From an uncultured Bifidobacterium sp. (GTDB lineage Bacteria > Actinomycetota > Actinomycetes > Actinomycetales > Bifidobacteriaceae), in assembly GCA_937876495.1 (NCBI GenBank), contig CALEGL010000106.1:1-13987 (forward strand): a DNA stretch of 13,987 nucleotides, in the 5' to 3' direction. The notes beneath the pieces were generated by a model. The model ran no database searches. It had not been told where the DNA came from and saw only the letters and a list, made by a program, of their open reading frames with translations. Positions 7,799 through 13,987 of this stretch are shown in pieces. How positions within the stretch are numbered: the stretch's first letter is position 1; each line of letters begins with the position of its first letter. A program made the position numbers and the translations under genes.

Positions 7799-8965
7799 TC
7801 AGGGTCGCGGAGGGGCGGGCGGAGCGCCGATTAATCCGATCTTCGACAACGGGGACGCCGTCACCTGCCGCATGGCGAGGACGAGCCCGGACGTCAGAGA
7901 GGCGACGCCGACGATCAGCACCTCCGTCGCCAGCACGGCTCCGGAACGCGCCCACGCGGCGGACATGTCCAGTCCGGGAAGGATCTGCCAGACGATGAAG
8001 ACACCGTAGGCGATCATGACCACGCCGGCGGTGACCAGCACCGACCCGACGATCTGTATCGATATGGACGAAGCTCTCCCGCCGACCGGGTCCATGCCGG
8101 AGGTGCGCGTGCCGGCGAGGACGACCAGGCACAGACCTGCCACCAGCAGCAGGGACATGAGCACGTCCACGGGCCTGTGCCACTGCCCGTAGAGCACAGA
8201 CAGACCCACCACAGAGGACAGCAGCGTGGCGAGAACCGCGGCAAGCGCTCTCAGAACGCGCGGAACAGCCATAAGCAGAGCGGCTCCGGCCAGCGCGGCC
8301 ATGATGGTATGGCCCGACGGCGCGGAATTGAGATGCCGCGACTCCGTCTCGATGATCATCGGACGGACGAGAAGCGGCTTGAGCCAGGTGGCGGCATATC
8401 CGAGCAGCGCCAGCACGGCCATCTGACCGAGCAGCCACCAGCGCCGTCGGACGACAGCGAACGCCACCGCCACGCCCGCGAACCCAGCACTTACGGCTAT
8501 GACGACGACCGATCGGGCGAAAAGACCCGCCACTACCCCCACCGCACCGGGAATCAGCGACGGCAGATACGACCACACCATATCCTCGAAAGCTTGCCCG
8601 TCCATCGTGTGCACTCCCACCCACCACACGGCGAACGCCAGCGCCACCAGAAGCAGGCCGAGCACCAGGCACGTCACGCGAACCAGGGGTCGGGGACGGA
8701 TGACCAGAGGGTCAAGGCGGGCCAGCCCCCGTCCGACCTCCTCATCGTCGTCAGCGCCTGCACCATGACCGCCGTCATGTCTGTCATCGGCCATCTCCTC
8801 GGCCAAGACCGGCGTTTCACCACCGACGGCCTCTCCGCCGCCATCGGGCGTCGCCGCAGGCGGCGGCGGGATGAGCGCGGACAGGTCGTCATCCTCCGTC
8901 GACCGGCTCCGGTCCTCCGTCGGCCGATCCTGCGGGACGTTGGGAAGAGGTGAAGACTGATCCAT
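7799..8965 (-). CDS. PAP2-family membrane phosphatase
   Basis: Integral membrane phosphatase of 388 residues. The first 90 or so are hydrophilic, Pro/Asp-rich and probably cytoplasmic. Hydrophobic segments follow at about 97-117, 133-172, 176-195, 222-258, 268-286, 304-328 and 342-366. Phosphatase motifs: K196-PLLV-RP (a shortened KxxxxxxRP), SAPSGHT with PSGH at 216-219, and QWHRPVD with His263 and Asp267. The Arg of the usual SRxxxxxHxxxD third motif is not evident. Relatives act on lipid phosphates or undecaprenyl pyrophosphate, so lipid-carrier recycling or phospholipid turnover is plausible; the exact substrate cannot be read. The ATG at 8965 has GGAGG only 1 nt away, too close for a normal ribosome site, but a -10-like TAGAGT lies 7 nt upstream, suggesting leaderless expression. 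It is transcribed alone, towards topA. Confidence 0.85.
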   Translation of the reverse strand: MDQSSPLPNVPQDRPTEDRSRSTEDDDLSALIPPPPAATPDGGGEAVGGETPVLAEEMADDRHDGGHGAGADDDEEVGRGLARLDPLVIRPRPLVRVTCLVLGLLLVALAFAVWWVGVHTMDGQAFEDMVWSYLPSLIPGAVGVVAGLFARSVVVIAVSAGFAGVAVAFAVVRRRWWLLGQMAVLALLGYAATWLKPLLVRPMIIETESRHLNSAPSGHTIMAALAGAALLMAVPRVLRALAAVLATLLSSVVGLSVLYGQWHRPVDVLMSLLLVAGLCLVVLAGTRTSGMDPVGGRASSISIQIVGSVLVTAGVVMIAYGVFIVWQILPGLDMSAAWARSGAVLATEVLIVGVASLTSGLVLAMRQVTASPLSKIGLIGAPPAPPRP

Positions 8966-8972
8966 GCCTCCG

Positions 8973-8978
8973 ACTCTA
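8973..8978 (-). promoter_or_regulatory. Proposed leaderless -10 for the PAP2 gene
   Basis: TAGAGT on the minus strand (TAnnnT form, 4 of 6 to consensus) ends 7 nt before the ATG at 8965, which would place the transcription start on the start codon. No convincing -35 is seen. Leaderless genes with exactly this spacing are common in actinobacteria. Confidence 0.35.
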
Positions 8979-9129
8979 CGGCCATCCGAGGCCGTTCGGG
9001 GACCATGGAGCGGACCCCAGCGAAAAACTCACAAGCGGTGCGCGACGAAGCCTCATGGAGACATGGAGCGGGCGGGGGAAAAGGACCAGGGACACGCGGA
9101 AGGCCCGAAGCACGATACGAAAAGGGAAA

Positions 9130-9213
9130 CCCCCGCGCACCCGTCAGAGACCGCTTACCCTTGCTGCATTCCTGCCCTGGGGGGGTTGGGCGGCATGACG
9201 CCACGCGGAGGCG
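9130..9213 (-). ncRNA. ffs: Small (4.5S-type) signal recognition particle RNA
   Basis: RNA core of the signal recognition particle; binds Ffh and guides ribosomes making membrane or secreted proteins to the translocon. The minus strand shows the conserved helix 8: GCA-GGAA-UGC with the GGAA tetraloop at 9172-9169, the facing CAGG and AGCA internal-loop strands, and an AAGGG partner for the C-run. Below it, arms pair at CCGC/GCGG (9193-9190 with 9154-9151), CGUCA/UGACG (9200-9196 with 9146-9142) and the terminal CCUCCGCG/CGCGGGGG (9211-9204 with 9137-9130). At about 84 nt it is the short form without an Alu domain. The 5' end fits a -10 at 9225-9220; the 3' end runs into UUUCCCUUUU. Ends are accurate to a few bases. 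Confidence 0.9.
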
Positions 9214-9219
9214 GACTCC

Positions 9220-9225
9220 AGTGTA
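9220..9225 (-). promoter_or_regulatory. Proposed -10 of the SRP RNA promoter
   Basis: TACACT (4 of 6), preceded by TG, lies 7 bp before position 9212-9213, where the folded SRP RNA should begin. No clear -35 was found. The agreement with the independently folded 5' end supports it. Confidence 0.45.
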
Positions 9226-9261
9226 CATCACCGCCGCCCGGGCTGGTTCCGGGTCCGCGGG

Positions 9262-9267
9262 TAGCAT
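9262..9267 (+). promoter_or_regulatory. Possible -10 of the glf promoter
   Basis: TAGCAT (4 of 6, TAnnnT form) would start transcription near 9274, directly before the palindrome at 9275-9290. No acceptable -35 is visible, so this is tentative. Confidence 0.25.
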
Positions 9268-9274
9268 GGGGCGT

Positions 9275-9290
9275 GGCGCCCGCGGGCGCC
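9275..9290. repeat. 16-bp perfect GC palindrome in the glf leader
   Basis: GGCGCCCG followed directly by CGGGCGCC. In RNA the pairing extends outward through a U-G and two G-C pairs (9272-9293). It lies about 26 nt upstream of the glf ribosome site. If the proposed -10 is right, the glf mRNA would begin with this hairpin. Symmetry is seen; role is inferred. Confidence 0.8.
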
Positions 9291-9331
9291 GCGACACGGC
9301 GGAGAACACCGATCATCGAAAGGATCGTGCC

Positions 9332-10513
9332 ATGGATGCGGATCTGGTCATCGTCGGAGCCGGACTGTTCGGCCTGACGGTCGCCCAGCAGGCGGCGGAG
9401 AAGGCGGGAGCGAAGGTCGAGATCATCGACGTGCGCTCCCATATCGGAGGCAACGCCTACTCCTACACGGACGAGGACACCGGCGCGGAGATCCACAAGT
9501 ACGGGGCGCATCTGTTCCATACGTCGAACCCCACGGTCTGGAAGTACGTCAACCGCTTCACCGAGTTCACCGACTACGTGCACCGCGTCTACACGACGCA
9601 CGACGGTGAGGTGTATCCCCTCCCCATCAACCTGGGGACCATCAACCAGTTCTTCCACGCCCACTACACGCCCGCCGAGGCGAAGGCCCTCATCGAAAGC
9701 CAGGCCGGCGAACTGGCGGGGACGGATCCGACGAACCTCAACGACAAGGGCATCAGCCTCATCGGGCGCCCCCTGTACGAGGCCTTCATCAAGAACTACA
9801 CGGCCAAGCAGTGGCAGACCGATCCCAGCGAGCTTCCGGCGAGCATCATCCGGCGCCTGCCCGTGCGCTTCACGTACGACAACCGCTACTTCCGCGACAC
9901 CTGGGAGGGCCTGCCCAAGGACGGCTACACCGCGTGGATGACGCGCATGATCGCCGACCCGCGCATCCATGTGACGCTGAACACGGACTTCTTCGACGAG
10001 TCCCAGCCCCTCAACCGCAGGGCGCTCGTCGGCAGGGTGCCGATCGTGTACACCGGCCCCGTGGACCGCTACTTCGACTACGAGCTCGGCGAGCTCAAAT
10101 GGCGCACGGTCGACTTCACGGAGGTCCGCTACGACGAGGGCGACCACTTCGGATGCCCGGTGATGAACTTCGCCGACGCCGACGTGCCCTACACGCGGGC
10201 CATCGAGTTCAAGAACTTCAATCCCGAGCGCCGCGACCGGCAGAACCCGGATCGCACCGTCGTCTGGCAGGAGTACAGCCGCTTCGCCTCGCGCGACGAC
10301 GAACCCTACTATCCGGTGAACACGGCCGACGACCATGCGCTCTACCAGCGCTACGCCGCGAAGGCCAAGGCCGAGCCCATGGTCCTCTTCGGCGGACGTC
10401 TGGGCACCTACGCCTACTACGACATGCACAACGTCATCGGGTCGGCGCTCAACGCCTACGAGCATCAGGTCGGTCCGCTGCTGCGCAGCCGGCGCGAGGC
10501 CGCCGGCGACTGA
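9332..10513 (+). CDS. glf: UDP-galactopyranose mutase
   Basis: FAD enzyme that interconverts UDP-galactopyranose and UDP-galactofuranose, the donor for galactofuranose in envelope polysaccharides and glycolipids. The length of 393 residues is normal. The N-terminal dinucleotide fold reads LVIVGAGLFGLTVAQ (GxGxxG at 9-14), with DVRSHIGGNAY after it and the flavin-side motif HKYGAHLFHTS at 55-65. YTAKQWQ, WEGLPKDGYTAW and the C-terminal flavin motif GGRLGTYAYYDMHN are all present. The frame is open upstream to 9005, but AAAGGA (9319-9324) sits 7 nt before the ATG at 9332, where the conserved fold begins; the longer form would overlap the SRP RNA. It stands alone: no galactofuranosyl transferase is adjacent. 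It ends at a strong hairpin facing ino1. Confidence 0.96.
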   Translation: MDADLVIVGAGLFGLTVAQQAAEKAGAKVEIIDVRSHIGGNAYSYTDEDTGAEIHKYGAHLFHTSNPTVWKYVNRFTEFTDYVHRVYTTHDGEVYPLPINLGTINQFFHAHYTPAEAKALIESQAGELAGTDPTNLNDKGISLIGRPLYEAFIKNYTAKQWQTDPSELPASIIRRLPVRFTYDNRYFRDTWEGLPKDGYTAWMTRMIADPRIHVTLNTDFFDESQPLNRRALVGRVPIVYTGPVDRYFDYELGELKWRTVDFTEVRYDEGDHFGCPVMNFADADVPYTRAIEFKNFNPERRDRQNPDRTVVWQEYSRFASRDDEPYYPVNTADDHALYQRYAAKAKAEPMVLFGGRLGTYAYYDMHNVIGSALNAYEHQVGPLLRSRREAAGD

Positions 10514-10556
10514 TGCCGGGCGTGCCGGCGCTGACCGGAACGGAACGACATGAAAT

Positions 10557-10592
10557 GGCGGAAGGCCGCCCCTGAAGGGGCGGCCTTCCGCC
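10557..10592. terminator. Bidirectional hairpin terminator between glf and ino1
   Basis: A perfect 16-bp stem: GGCGGAAGGCCGCCCC (10557-10572), loop TGAA, and the exact complement (10577-10592). It lies 43 bp after the glf stop and 21 bp after the ino1 stop in the opposite direction. There is no long T-run on either side (TTCG on plus; ATTTCAT on minus), as is common for high-GC actinobacteria. Confidence 0.88.
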
Positions 10593-10613
10593 TTCGATGG
10601 TCGGGGAACGCGC

Positions 10614-11756
10614 TCAGGCCTTCCAGACGTTCTTCCCCGCGGCCTTCGCCGCGTCGACGTCATGCTCGAGATCGGCCTCGGTGGACTCCACCTCGCCGCT
10701 GATGAAGCTTTCGACGAGCTGCCTGGCCTCTGTGTCCTCATGCTGCACGGCCGGGGACTTCATGAAGTAGGAGCTGGGAGCCAGCACGGGTCCGGCAAGA
10801 TGACGGTCGAGCGCGATCTTCGCCGCGCGCACGGCGTCGATGACGATGCCGGCGGAGTTCGGCGAATCCCACACCTCGAGCCTGTACTCGAGATTGAGCG
10901 GGACGTCGCCGAAGGTCGTGCCCTCGAGACGCACGAAGGCGAGCTTGCGGTCGTCGAGCCAGGCGACGTAGTCCGAGGGGCCGATGTGGACGTTATGGGG
11001 ATCCATGTCATGCGGCACGACCGAGGTGACGGCGCGGGTCTTCGAGATCTTCTTCGATTCGAGGCGCGAGCGCTGCAGCATGTTCATGAAGTCCATGTTG
11101 CCGCCGACGTTGAGCTGGTAGGTGCGGTCGAGACGCACGCCGCGGTCCTCGAACAGACGGGCGAGCACGCGGTGGGTGATGGTGGCTCCCACCTGGCTTT
11201 TGATGTCGTCGCCGATGATCGGGACTCCGGCGTCACGGAACTTGTCGGCCCACTCCGGATCGGAGGCGATGAACACGGGCAGGCAGTTGACGAAGGCGCA
11301 GCCGGCATCCATCGCCGCGGTGGCGTAGGCCTTGTCGGCCTGTTCGGACCCGACGGGAAGATAGCTCACGAGGACGTCGACCTTGCGGTCGCGCAGCACC
11401 TGGGCGACGTCGACGGGCTCGGCCTCGGACTCGTCGATCATCTGCCTGTAGTACTCTCCCAGACCGTCGTAGGTCGGTCCGCGCTGCACCTCGACTCCGA
11501 GGTTCGGCACGTCGGCGAACTTGATGGTGTTGTTCTGGGACGCGCCAATCGCCTCGGACAGGTCGTGGCCCACCTTGAGGGCGTCCACGTCGAAGGCCGC
11601 GACGAACTCGATGTCGCGCACCCGGTACCCGCCGAAGACGTTGTGCATCAGGCCGGGAATCCTGTCATCATCGGCGGTGTCCCGGTAGAACTGCACCCCC
11701 TGGACCAGCGACGAAGCGCAGTTGCCCACGCCGGCTATCGCCACACGAATGCTCAT
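10614..11756 (-). CDS. ino1: Inositol-3-phosphate synthase (myo-inositol-1-phosphate synthase)
   Basis: NAD-dependent cytoplasmic enzyme that turns glucose 6-phosphate into inositol phosphate, the entry to phosphatidylinositol and related lipids. It has 380 residues, close to the mycobacterial Ino1 type and much shorter than eukaryotic forms. The NAD-binding strand is [16 protein letters not shown] (5-20). Other family blocks: [48 protein letters not shown], the active-site stretch [13 protein letters not shown], and [20 protein letters not shown]. The ATG at 11756 has AGGAGG (11770-11765) 8 nt upstream. It is divergent from the class A PBP, a neighbourhood also known in mycobacteria (ino1 near ponA1), which supports ancient linkage. 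A palindrome in the leader may be an operator. Confidence 0.95.
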   Translation of the reverse strand: MSIRVAIAGVGNCASSLVQGVQFYRDTADDDRIPGLMHNVFGGYRVRDIEFVAAFDVDALKVGHDLSEAIGASQNNTIKFADVPNLGVEVQRGPTYDGLGEYYRQMIDESEAEPVDVAQVLRDRKVDVLVSYLPVGSEQADKAYATAAMDAGCAFVNCLPVFIASDPEWADKFRDAGVPIIGDDIKSQVGATITHRVLARLFEDRGVRLDRTYQLNVGGNMDFMNMLQRSRLESKKISKTRAVTSVVPHDMDPHNVHIGPSDYVAWLDDRKLAFVRLEGTTFGDVPLNLEYRLEVWDSPNSAGIVIDAVRAAKIALDRHLAGPVLAPSSYFMKSPAVQHEDTEARQLVESFISGEVESTEADLEHDVDAAKAAGKNVWKA

Positions 11757-11774
11757 ATCCTTGTCCTCCTGTCA

Positions 11775-11787
11775 TCGTGACTCACGA
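11775..11787. promoter_or_regulatory. Palindromic operator candidate in the ino1 leader
   Basis: TCGTGA-C-TCACGA, a perfect 6+1+6 inverted repeat, sits between the proposed ino1 -10 (11802-11797) and the ribosome site (11770-11765), where a repressor could block initiation. In Corynebacterium a LacI-type regulator (IpsA) controls ino1 in response to inositol; whether anything similar acts here is unknown. Confidence 0.5.
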
Positions 11788-11796
11788 ATAACGACC

Positions 11797-11802
11797 AGCA
11801 TA
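11797..11802 (-). promoter_or_regulatory. Proposed -10 of the ino1 promoter
   Basis: Minus-strand TATGCT, the same hexamer as proposed for ptsH, would start transcription near 11790 and leave a leader of about 34 nt. The -35 region is unconvincing. Confidence 0.4.
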
Positions 11803-11850
11803 GCCGCCGAATCCAAGGACTCACTGGGAACGCCCATCTCGTGGGCTCCG

Positions 11851-11875
11851 CCCCGGGGACGGCACCCCGGGGACG
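11851..11875. repeat. Two direct copies of CCCCGGGGACG upstream of the PBP gene
   Basis: Copies at 11851-11861 and 11865-11875, 14 bp apart, each with the 8-bp palindrome CCCCGGGG. They lie in the ino1/PBP divergent gap, about 70-95 bp before the PBP start, where an activator or repressor could bind. No regulator can be named. Confidence 0.7.
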
Positions 11876-11933
11876 CCCGTCGACGACGCATCCGACGGAA
11901 AGGACGGGCACGGGCATCCTCAGCCCCGGCGGT

Positions 11934-11939
11934 TACGGT
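11934..11939 (+). promoter_or_regulatory. Proposed leaderless -10 of the PBP gene
   Basis: TACGGT (TAnnnT form) ends 7 nt before the ATG at 11947, and no purine-rich ribosome site lies between. This places the transcription start on the start codon. The -35 is weak (CGGGCA at 11911-11916). Confidence 0.3.
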
Positions 11940-11946
11940 GGTCCCC

Positions 11947-13987
11947 ATGACCGCACGAAGGAACCAGCCGACGCGACGCGCCCCGTCGTCCTCCGGCAGG
12001 CGGGCGCGGGATGCGGGCGCCCGCACGACCCTAAGCGCAGGACGGTCCCATCAGCCGGACGTCGGATCCACTCGCGTCGCGCAGCACGGCGCAACGCGCC
12101 GCCGTCCCGCACGACGCCGTCCCACACGACGCCGCACCCCTCCGCGTCGCTCCTTCGGCCGCGCCCTTCTGCTCCTCATCCTCGGCGTCCTCGGCACGGC
12201 CGTGGTCATAGGAGCCGGCGCCCTCGCCTATCTCTACGCCACCACGGACATCCCCCAGCCGGAGAAGATCGCCATGGCCGCGACGACGACCGTCTACTAT
12301 TCCGACGGGAAAACCGAGATCGGTTCCTTCGGCGCGCAGAACCGCCAGATCATCTCCTGCGACGACCTGCCCTCCTACGTCGGCCATGCCGTGGTGGCCT
12401 CGGAGAACCGCAGCTTCTACTCCGACAGCGGAATCGACATCAAGGGCATAGCCCGGGCCCTGTTCACCAACGTCACCACCGGCTCCCGGCAGGGAGGGTC
12501 GACCATCACCCAGCAGTACGCAGAGCGTTACTATCTCGGTGAGACCACCAGCTACTCGGGGAAGCTGCGCGAAGCGATCCTGGCCCTCAAGATCGCACGG
12601 ACCCAAAGCAAGGACACCGTGCTGTGCAACTACCTCAACACCATCTATCTTGGACGCGGATCCTACGGTATCCAAGCAGCCGCCAAGGCCTACTTCGGCG
12701 TGAACGCCAAGGATCTCACGCTCGCCCAGGCCGCGCTGCTGGCCGGAATCATCCCAGCGCCCAGCAGCTGGGACCCCGCGCAGAACGCTGCACAGGCGAA
12801 GTCGCGGTTCCGACGGGTGCTGACCATCATGGCCGAGGACGGCTGGATCACCTCCGCCGAGCGGACGAAGGCCTCCATGCCGAGCACGATCGCCTACAAG
12901 CAGACCAACGTGTACTCCGGACAGAAGGGGTATCTGCTGCGGATGGTGCGTGACGAACTCATCGCAGCCAAGGCCTTCACCGCCGACGAACTGGATACGG
13001 GAGGCTACCGCATCGTCACCACCATCGACCGAACCCACCAGGCGCTGATGTACAAGGTGGCGAGCCCGTCCGAGGACGGCAGCGGAATCGTCCCCGACGG
13101 GCTCGAGGTGGGGGGGATGTCGGCCGACCCCACCACCGGAGCCATCCTCGCCGTATACGCGGGCGACGACTATCTCACGCATCAGCTCAACAACGCCACG
13201 CAGGCGCTGTACGAACCCGGGTCGACCATGAAGCCCTTCGCGCTGCTGGCGGCAATACAGTCCGGCGTGAGTCCATCGACGACGTTCGATGGGGATTCCC
13301 CTCGACGTTTCAGCGGGATCACGTCGGCGGTATCCAACTACGGAAACGTCAGTTATGGGACCATCGACCTGTATCGCGCCATGGCCTTCTCGGTGAACAC
13401 GGTGTACATGGACCTGCAGCAGAAGCTCGGTTCCTCGACGGTGGCGAAGACGGCCGTGAAGGCCGGGATGGGCTCCTCGAGGATCACCGGAAAGAACCCC
13501 TTCACCGTACTGGGCAACGATGACGTCCATCTCACTGACATCGTCCGCGCATATTCAACCTTCGCGTCCAATGGACGCCGGCCGACGCTGCACATCGTGG
13601 ACGCCGTGTCCACCCGTTCCGGAGCTCGGGTCTATTCCGGCCCGACCTCGTCCACGCGCGTGTTCGATGCGAACTCCACCGCCCTGGTCACCAAGGCCCT
13701 GACCGGAGTCACGACCTACGGCATCGGCAGGAAGGTGGCGTCCCTGGGAAGGACGATCGCCGGCAAGTCCGGAACGGCCAATGACGGAACGGCCTGCAGC
13801 TTCGTGGGATATACGACGGACATGGTAACCGCCTTTGCGATCTGGTATCCGGACGCCGATGGCAGCCCTCGGATCATCCCCTCCATAGGAACCTATGGAT
13901 CGGCAAGCGGATATCCCATCCATCTGTTCATCAGATACATGGGACAGGCCCTGGCGGGAACCACCGACAAGGCCTTCCCCACCGCCA
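11947..13987 (+). CDS. Class A penicillin-binding protein (transglycosylase/transpeptidase), C-terminus outside window
   Basis: Bifunctional envelope enzyme that polymerises glycan strands and crosslinks peptides. 680 codons are present and the frame is open at the right edge. A cytoplasmic Arg-rich tail (1-70) precedes a membrane anchor at about 73-97. The GT51 domain shows ASENRSFYSDSGID with catalytic Glu153, RQGGSTITQQY (181-191) and LNTIYLGRGSYGIQAAAKAYFG (230-251). The transpeptidase domain shows EPGSTMKPF with nucleophile Ser426 and Lys429, SVN (482-484) and KSGTA (607-611). The GT51 motif reads ENRSFY where EDRxFY is usual, and the His of EHHGxD is absent. The chosen ATG has no ribosome site but a -10-like hexamer 7 nt upstream; an in-frame GTG at 11938 is an alternative. 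It is divergent from ino1, as with ponA1-type genes in other actinobacteria. Confidence 0.93.
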   Translation, partial: MTARRNQPTRRAPSSSGRRARDAGARTTLSAGRSHQPDVGSTRVAQHGATRRRPARRRPTRRRTPPRRSFGRALLLLILGVLGTAVVIGAGALAYLYATTDIPQPEKIAMAATTTVYYSDGKTEIGSFGAQNRQIISCDDLPSYVGHAVVASENRSFYSDSGIDIKGIARALFTNVTTGSRQGGSTITQQYAERYYLGETTSYSGKLREAILALKIARTQSKDTVLCNYLNTIYLGRGSYGIQAAAKAYFGVNAKDLTLAQAALLAGIIPAPSSWDPAQNAAQAKSRFRRVLTIMAEDGWITSAERTKASMPSTIAYKQTNVYSGQKGYLLRMVRDELIAAKAFTADELDTGGYRIVTTIDRTHQALMYKVASPSEDGSGIVPDGLEVGGMSADPTTGAILAVYAGDDYLTHQLNNATQALYEPGSTMKPFALLAAIQSGVSPSTTFDGDSPRRFSGITSAVSNYGNVSYGTIDLYRAMAFSVNTVYMDLQQKLGSSTVAKTAVKAGMGSSRITGKNPFTVLGNDDVHLTDIVRAYSTFASNGRRPTLHIVDAVSTRSGARVYSGPTSSTRVFDANSTALVTKALTGVTTYGIGRKVASLGRTIAGKSGTANDGTACSFVGYTTDMVTAFAIWYPDADGSPRIIPSIGTYGSASGYPIHLFIRYMGQALAGTTDKAFPTA
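12103..12132 (+). repeat. In-frame 15-bp tandem repeat in the PBP N-terminal tail
   Basis: CGTCCCGCACGACGC (12103-12117) is followed directly by the same 15 bases with one change (G to A at the seventh position). It encodes consecutive RPARR/RPTRR units in the cytoplasmic Arg-rich tail, so copy-number change would keep the frame. Confidence 0.8.

Noticed and set aside
9004..9071. CATGGAGCGG occurring twice (9004-9013 and 9062-9071)
   Set aside because: Short, imperfectly surrounded and in a GC-rich gap; no further copies or symmetry support a function.
9005..9331. 109-codon upstream extension of glf
   Set aside because: It would translate through the SRP RNA locus and the glf leader; the conserved FAD fold and a good ribosome site both point to 9332.
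9155..10741. 528-codon minus-strand open frame opposite glf
   Set aside because: Antisense shadow that also crosses the terminator stem and part of ino1; no family motif.
10662..11780. 372-codon plus-strand open frame opposite ino1
   Set aside because: Complete antisense overlap with ino1, and it runs through the ino1 ribosome site; no recognisable protein family.
12031..13530. 499-codon minus-strand open frame opposite the PBP gene
   Set aside because: Antisense to all PBP catalytic motifs; composition is that of a shadow frame.

Overview
The window reads as chromosomal DNA of a high-G+C actinobacterium, most likely Bifidobacterium or a close relative. By eye about two thirds of the bases are G or C, third codon positions are strongly G/C, and long spurious ORFs run antisense to most real genes. 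The family-level signs are a TopA without zinc fingers but with a Lys/Arg/Ser-rich tail, the order topA-tmk-holB, a mycobacterial-type Ino1 next to a class A penicillin-binding protein, and a small SRP RNA. I ran no database search, so the genus is an inference.

Layout. Positions 1-932 (minus) hold the first 310 codons of ptsI (PTS Enzyme I). A 279-bp divergent control region follows, then ptsH (HPr) and, 4 bp later, a LacI-family regulator, both plus strand. After a short convergent gap come holB, tmk and topA, which form a tight minus-strand operon read in the order topA-tmk-holB (7667 to 2735). A PAP2-family membrane phosphatase (7799-8965, minus) and the small SRP RNA (about 9130-9213, minus) follow. 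The plus-strand glf (UDP-galactopyranose mutase) ends at a strong 16-bp hairpin terminator that it shares with the convergent ino1 (inositol-phosphate synthase, minus). Divergent from ino1, a class A penicillin-binding protein runs off the right edge after 680 codons.

How the genes fit together. ptsI and ptsH give the phosphate relay that feeds all PTS sugar uptake. The regulator co-transcribed with ptsH, together with a cre-like site in the shared promoter region, suggests local feedback on this relay. topA-tmk-holB combine supercoil relaxation, dTTP precursor supply and the replicative clamp loader. PAP2 (lipid or isoprenoid phosphate recycling), Glf (galactofuranose donor), Ino1 (inositol for phosphoinositides) and the PBP (peptidoglycan) are all envelope functions, though they are not one operon.

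No CRISPR array, transposase, phage gene, tRNA or rRNA was seen. This is ordinary core chromosome, and I found no new multi-gene system. The best leads are regulatory: the cre-like site with its adjacent LacI regulator, perfect GC palindromes in two leaders, two apparently leaderless promoters, and a palindrome in the ino1 leader. Next to these stands a HolB that has lost its zinc-binding cysteines. Two gene-free stretches come near 300 bp. Positions 933-1211 hold divergent promoters, a cre-like site and a palindrome. Positions 8966-9331 hold the PAP2 promoter, the SRP RNA and the glf leader.
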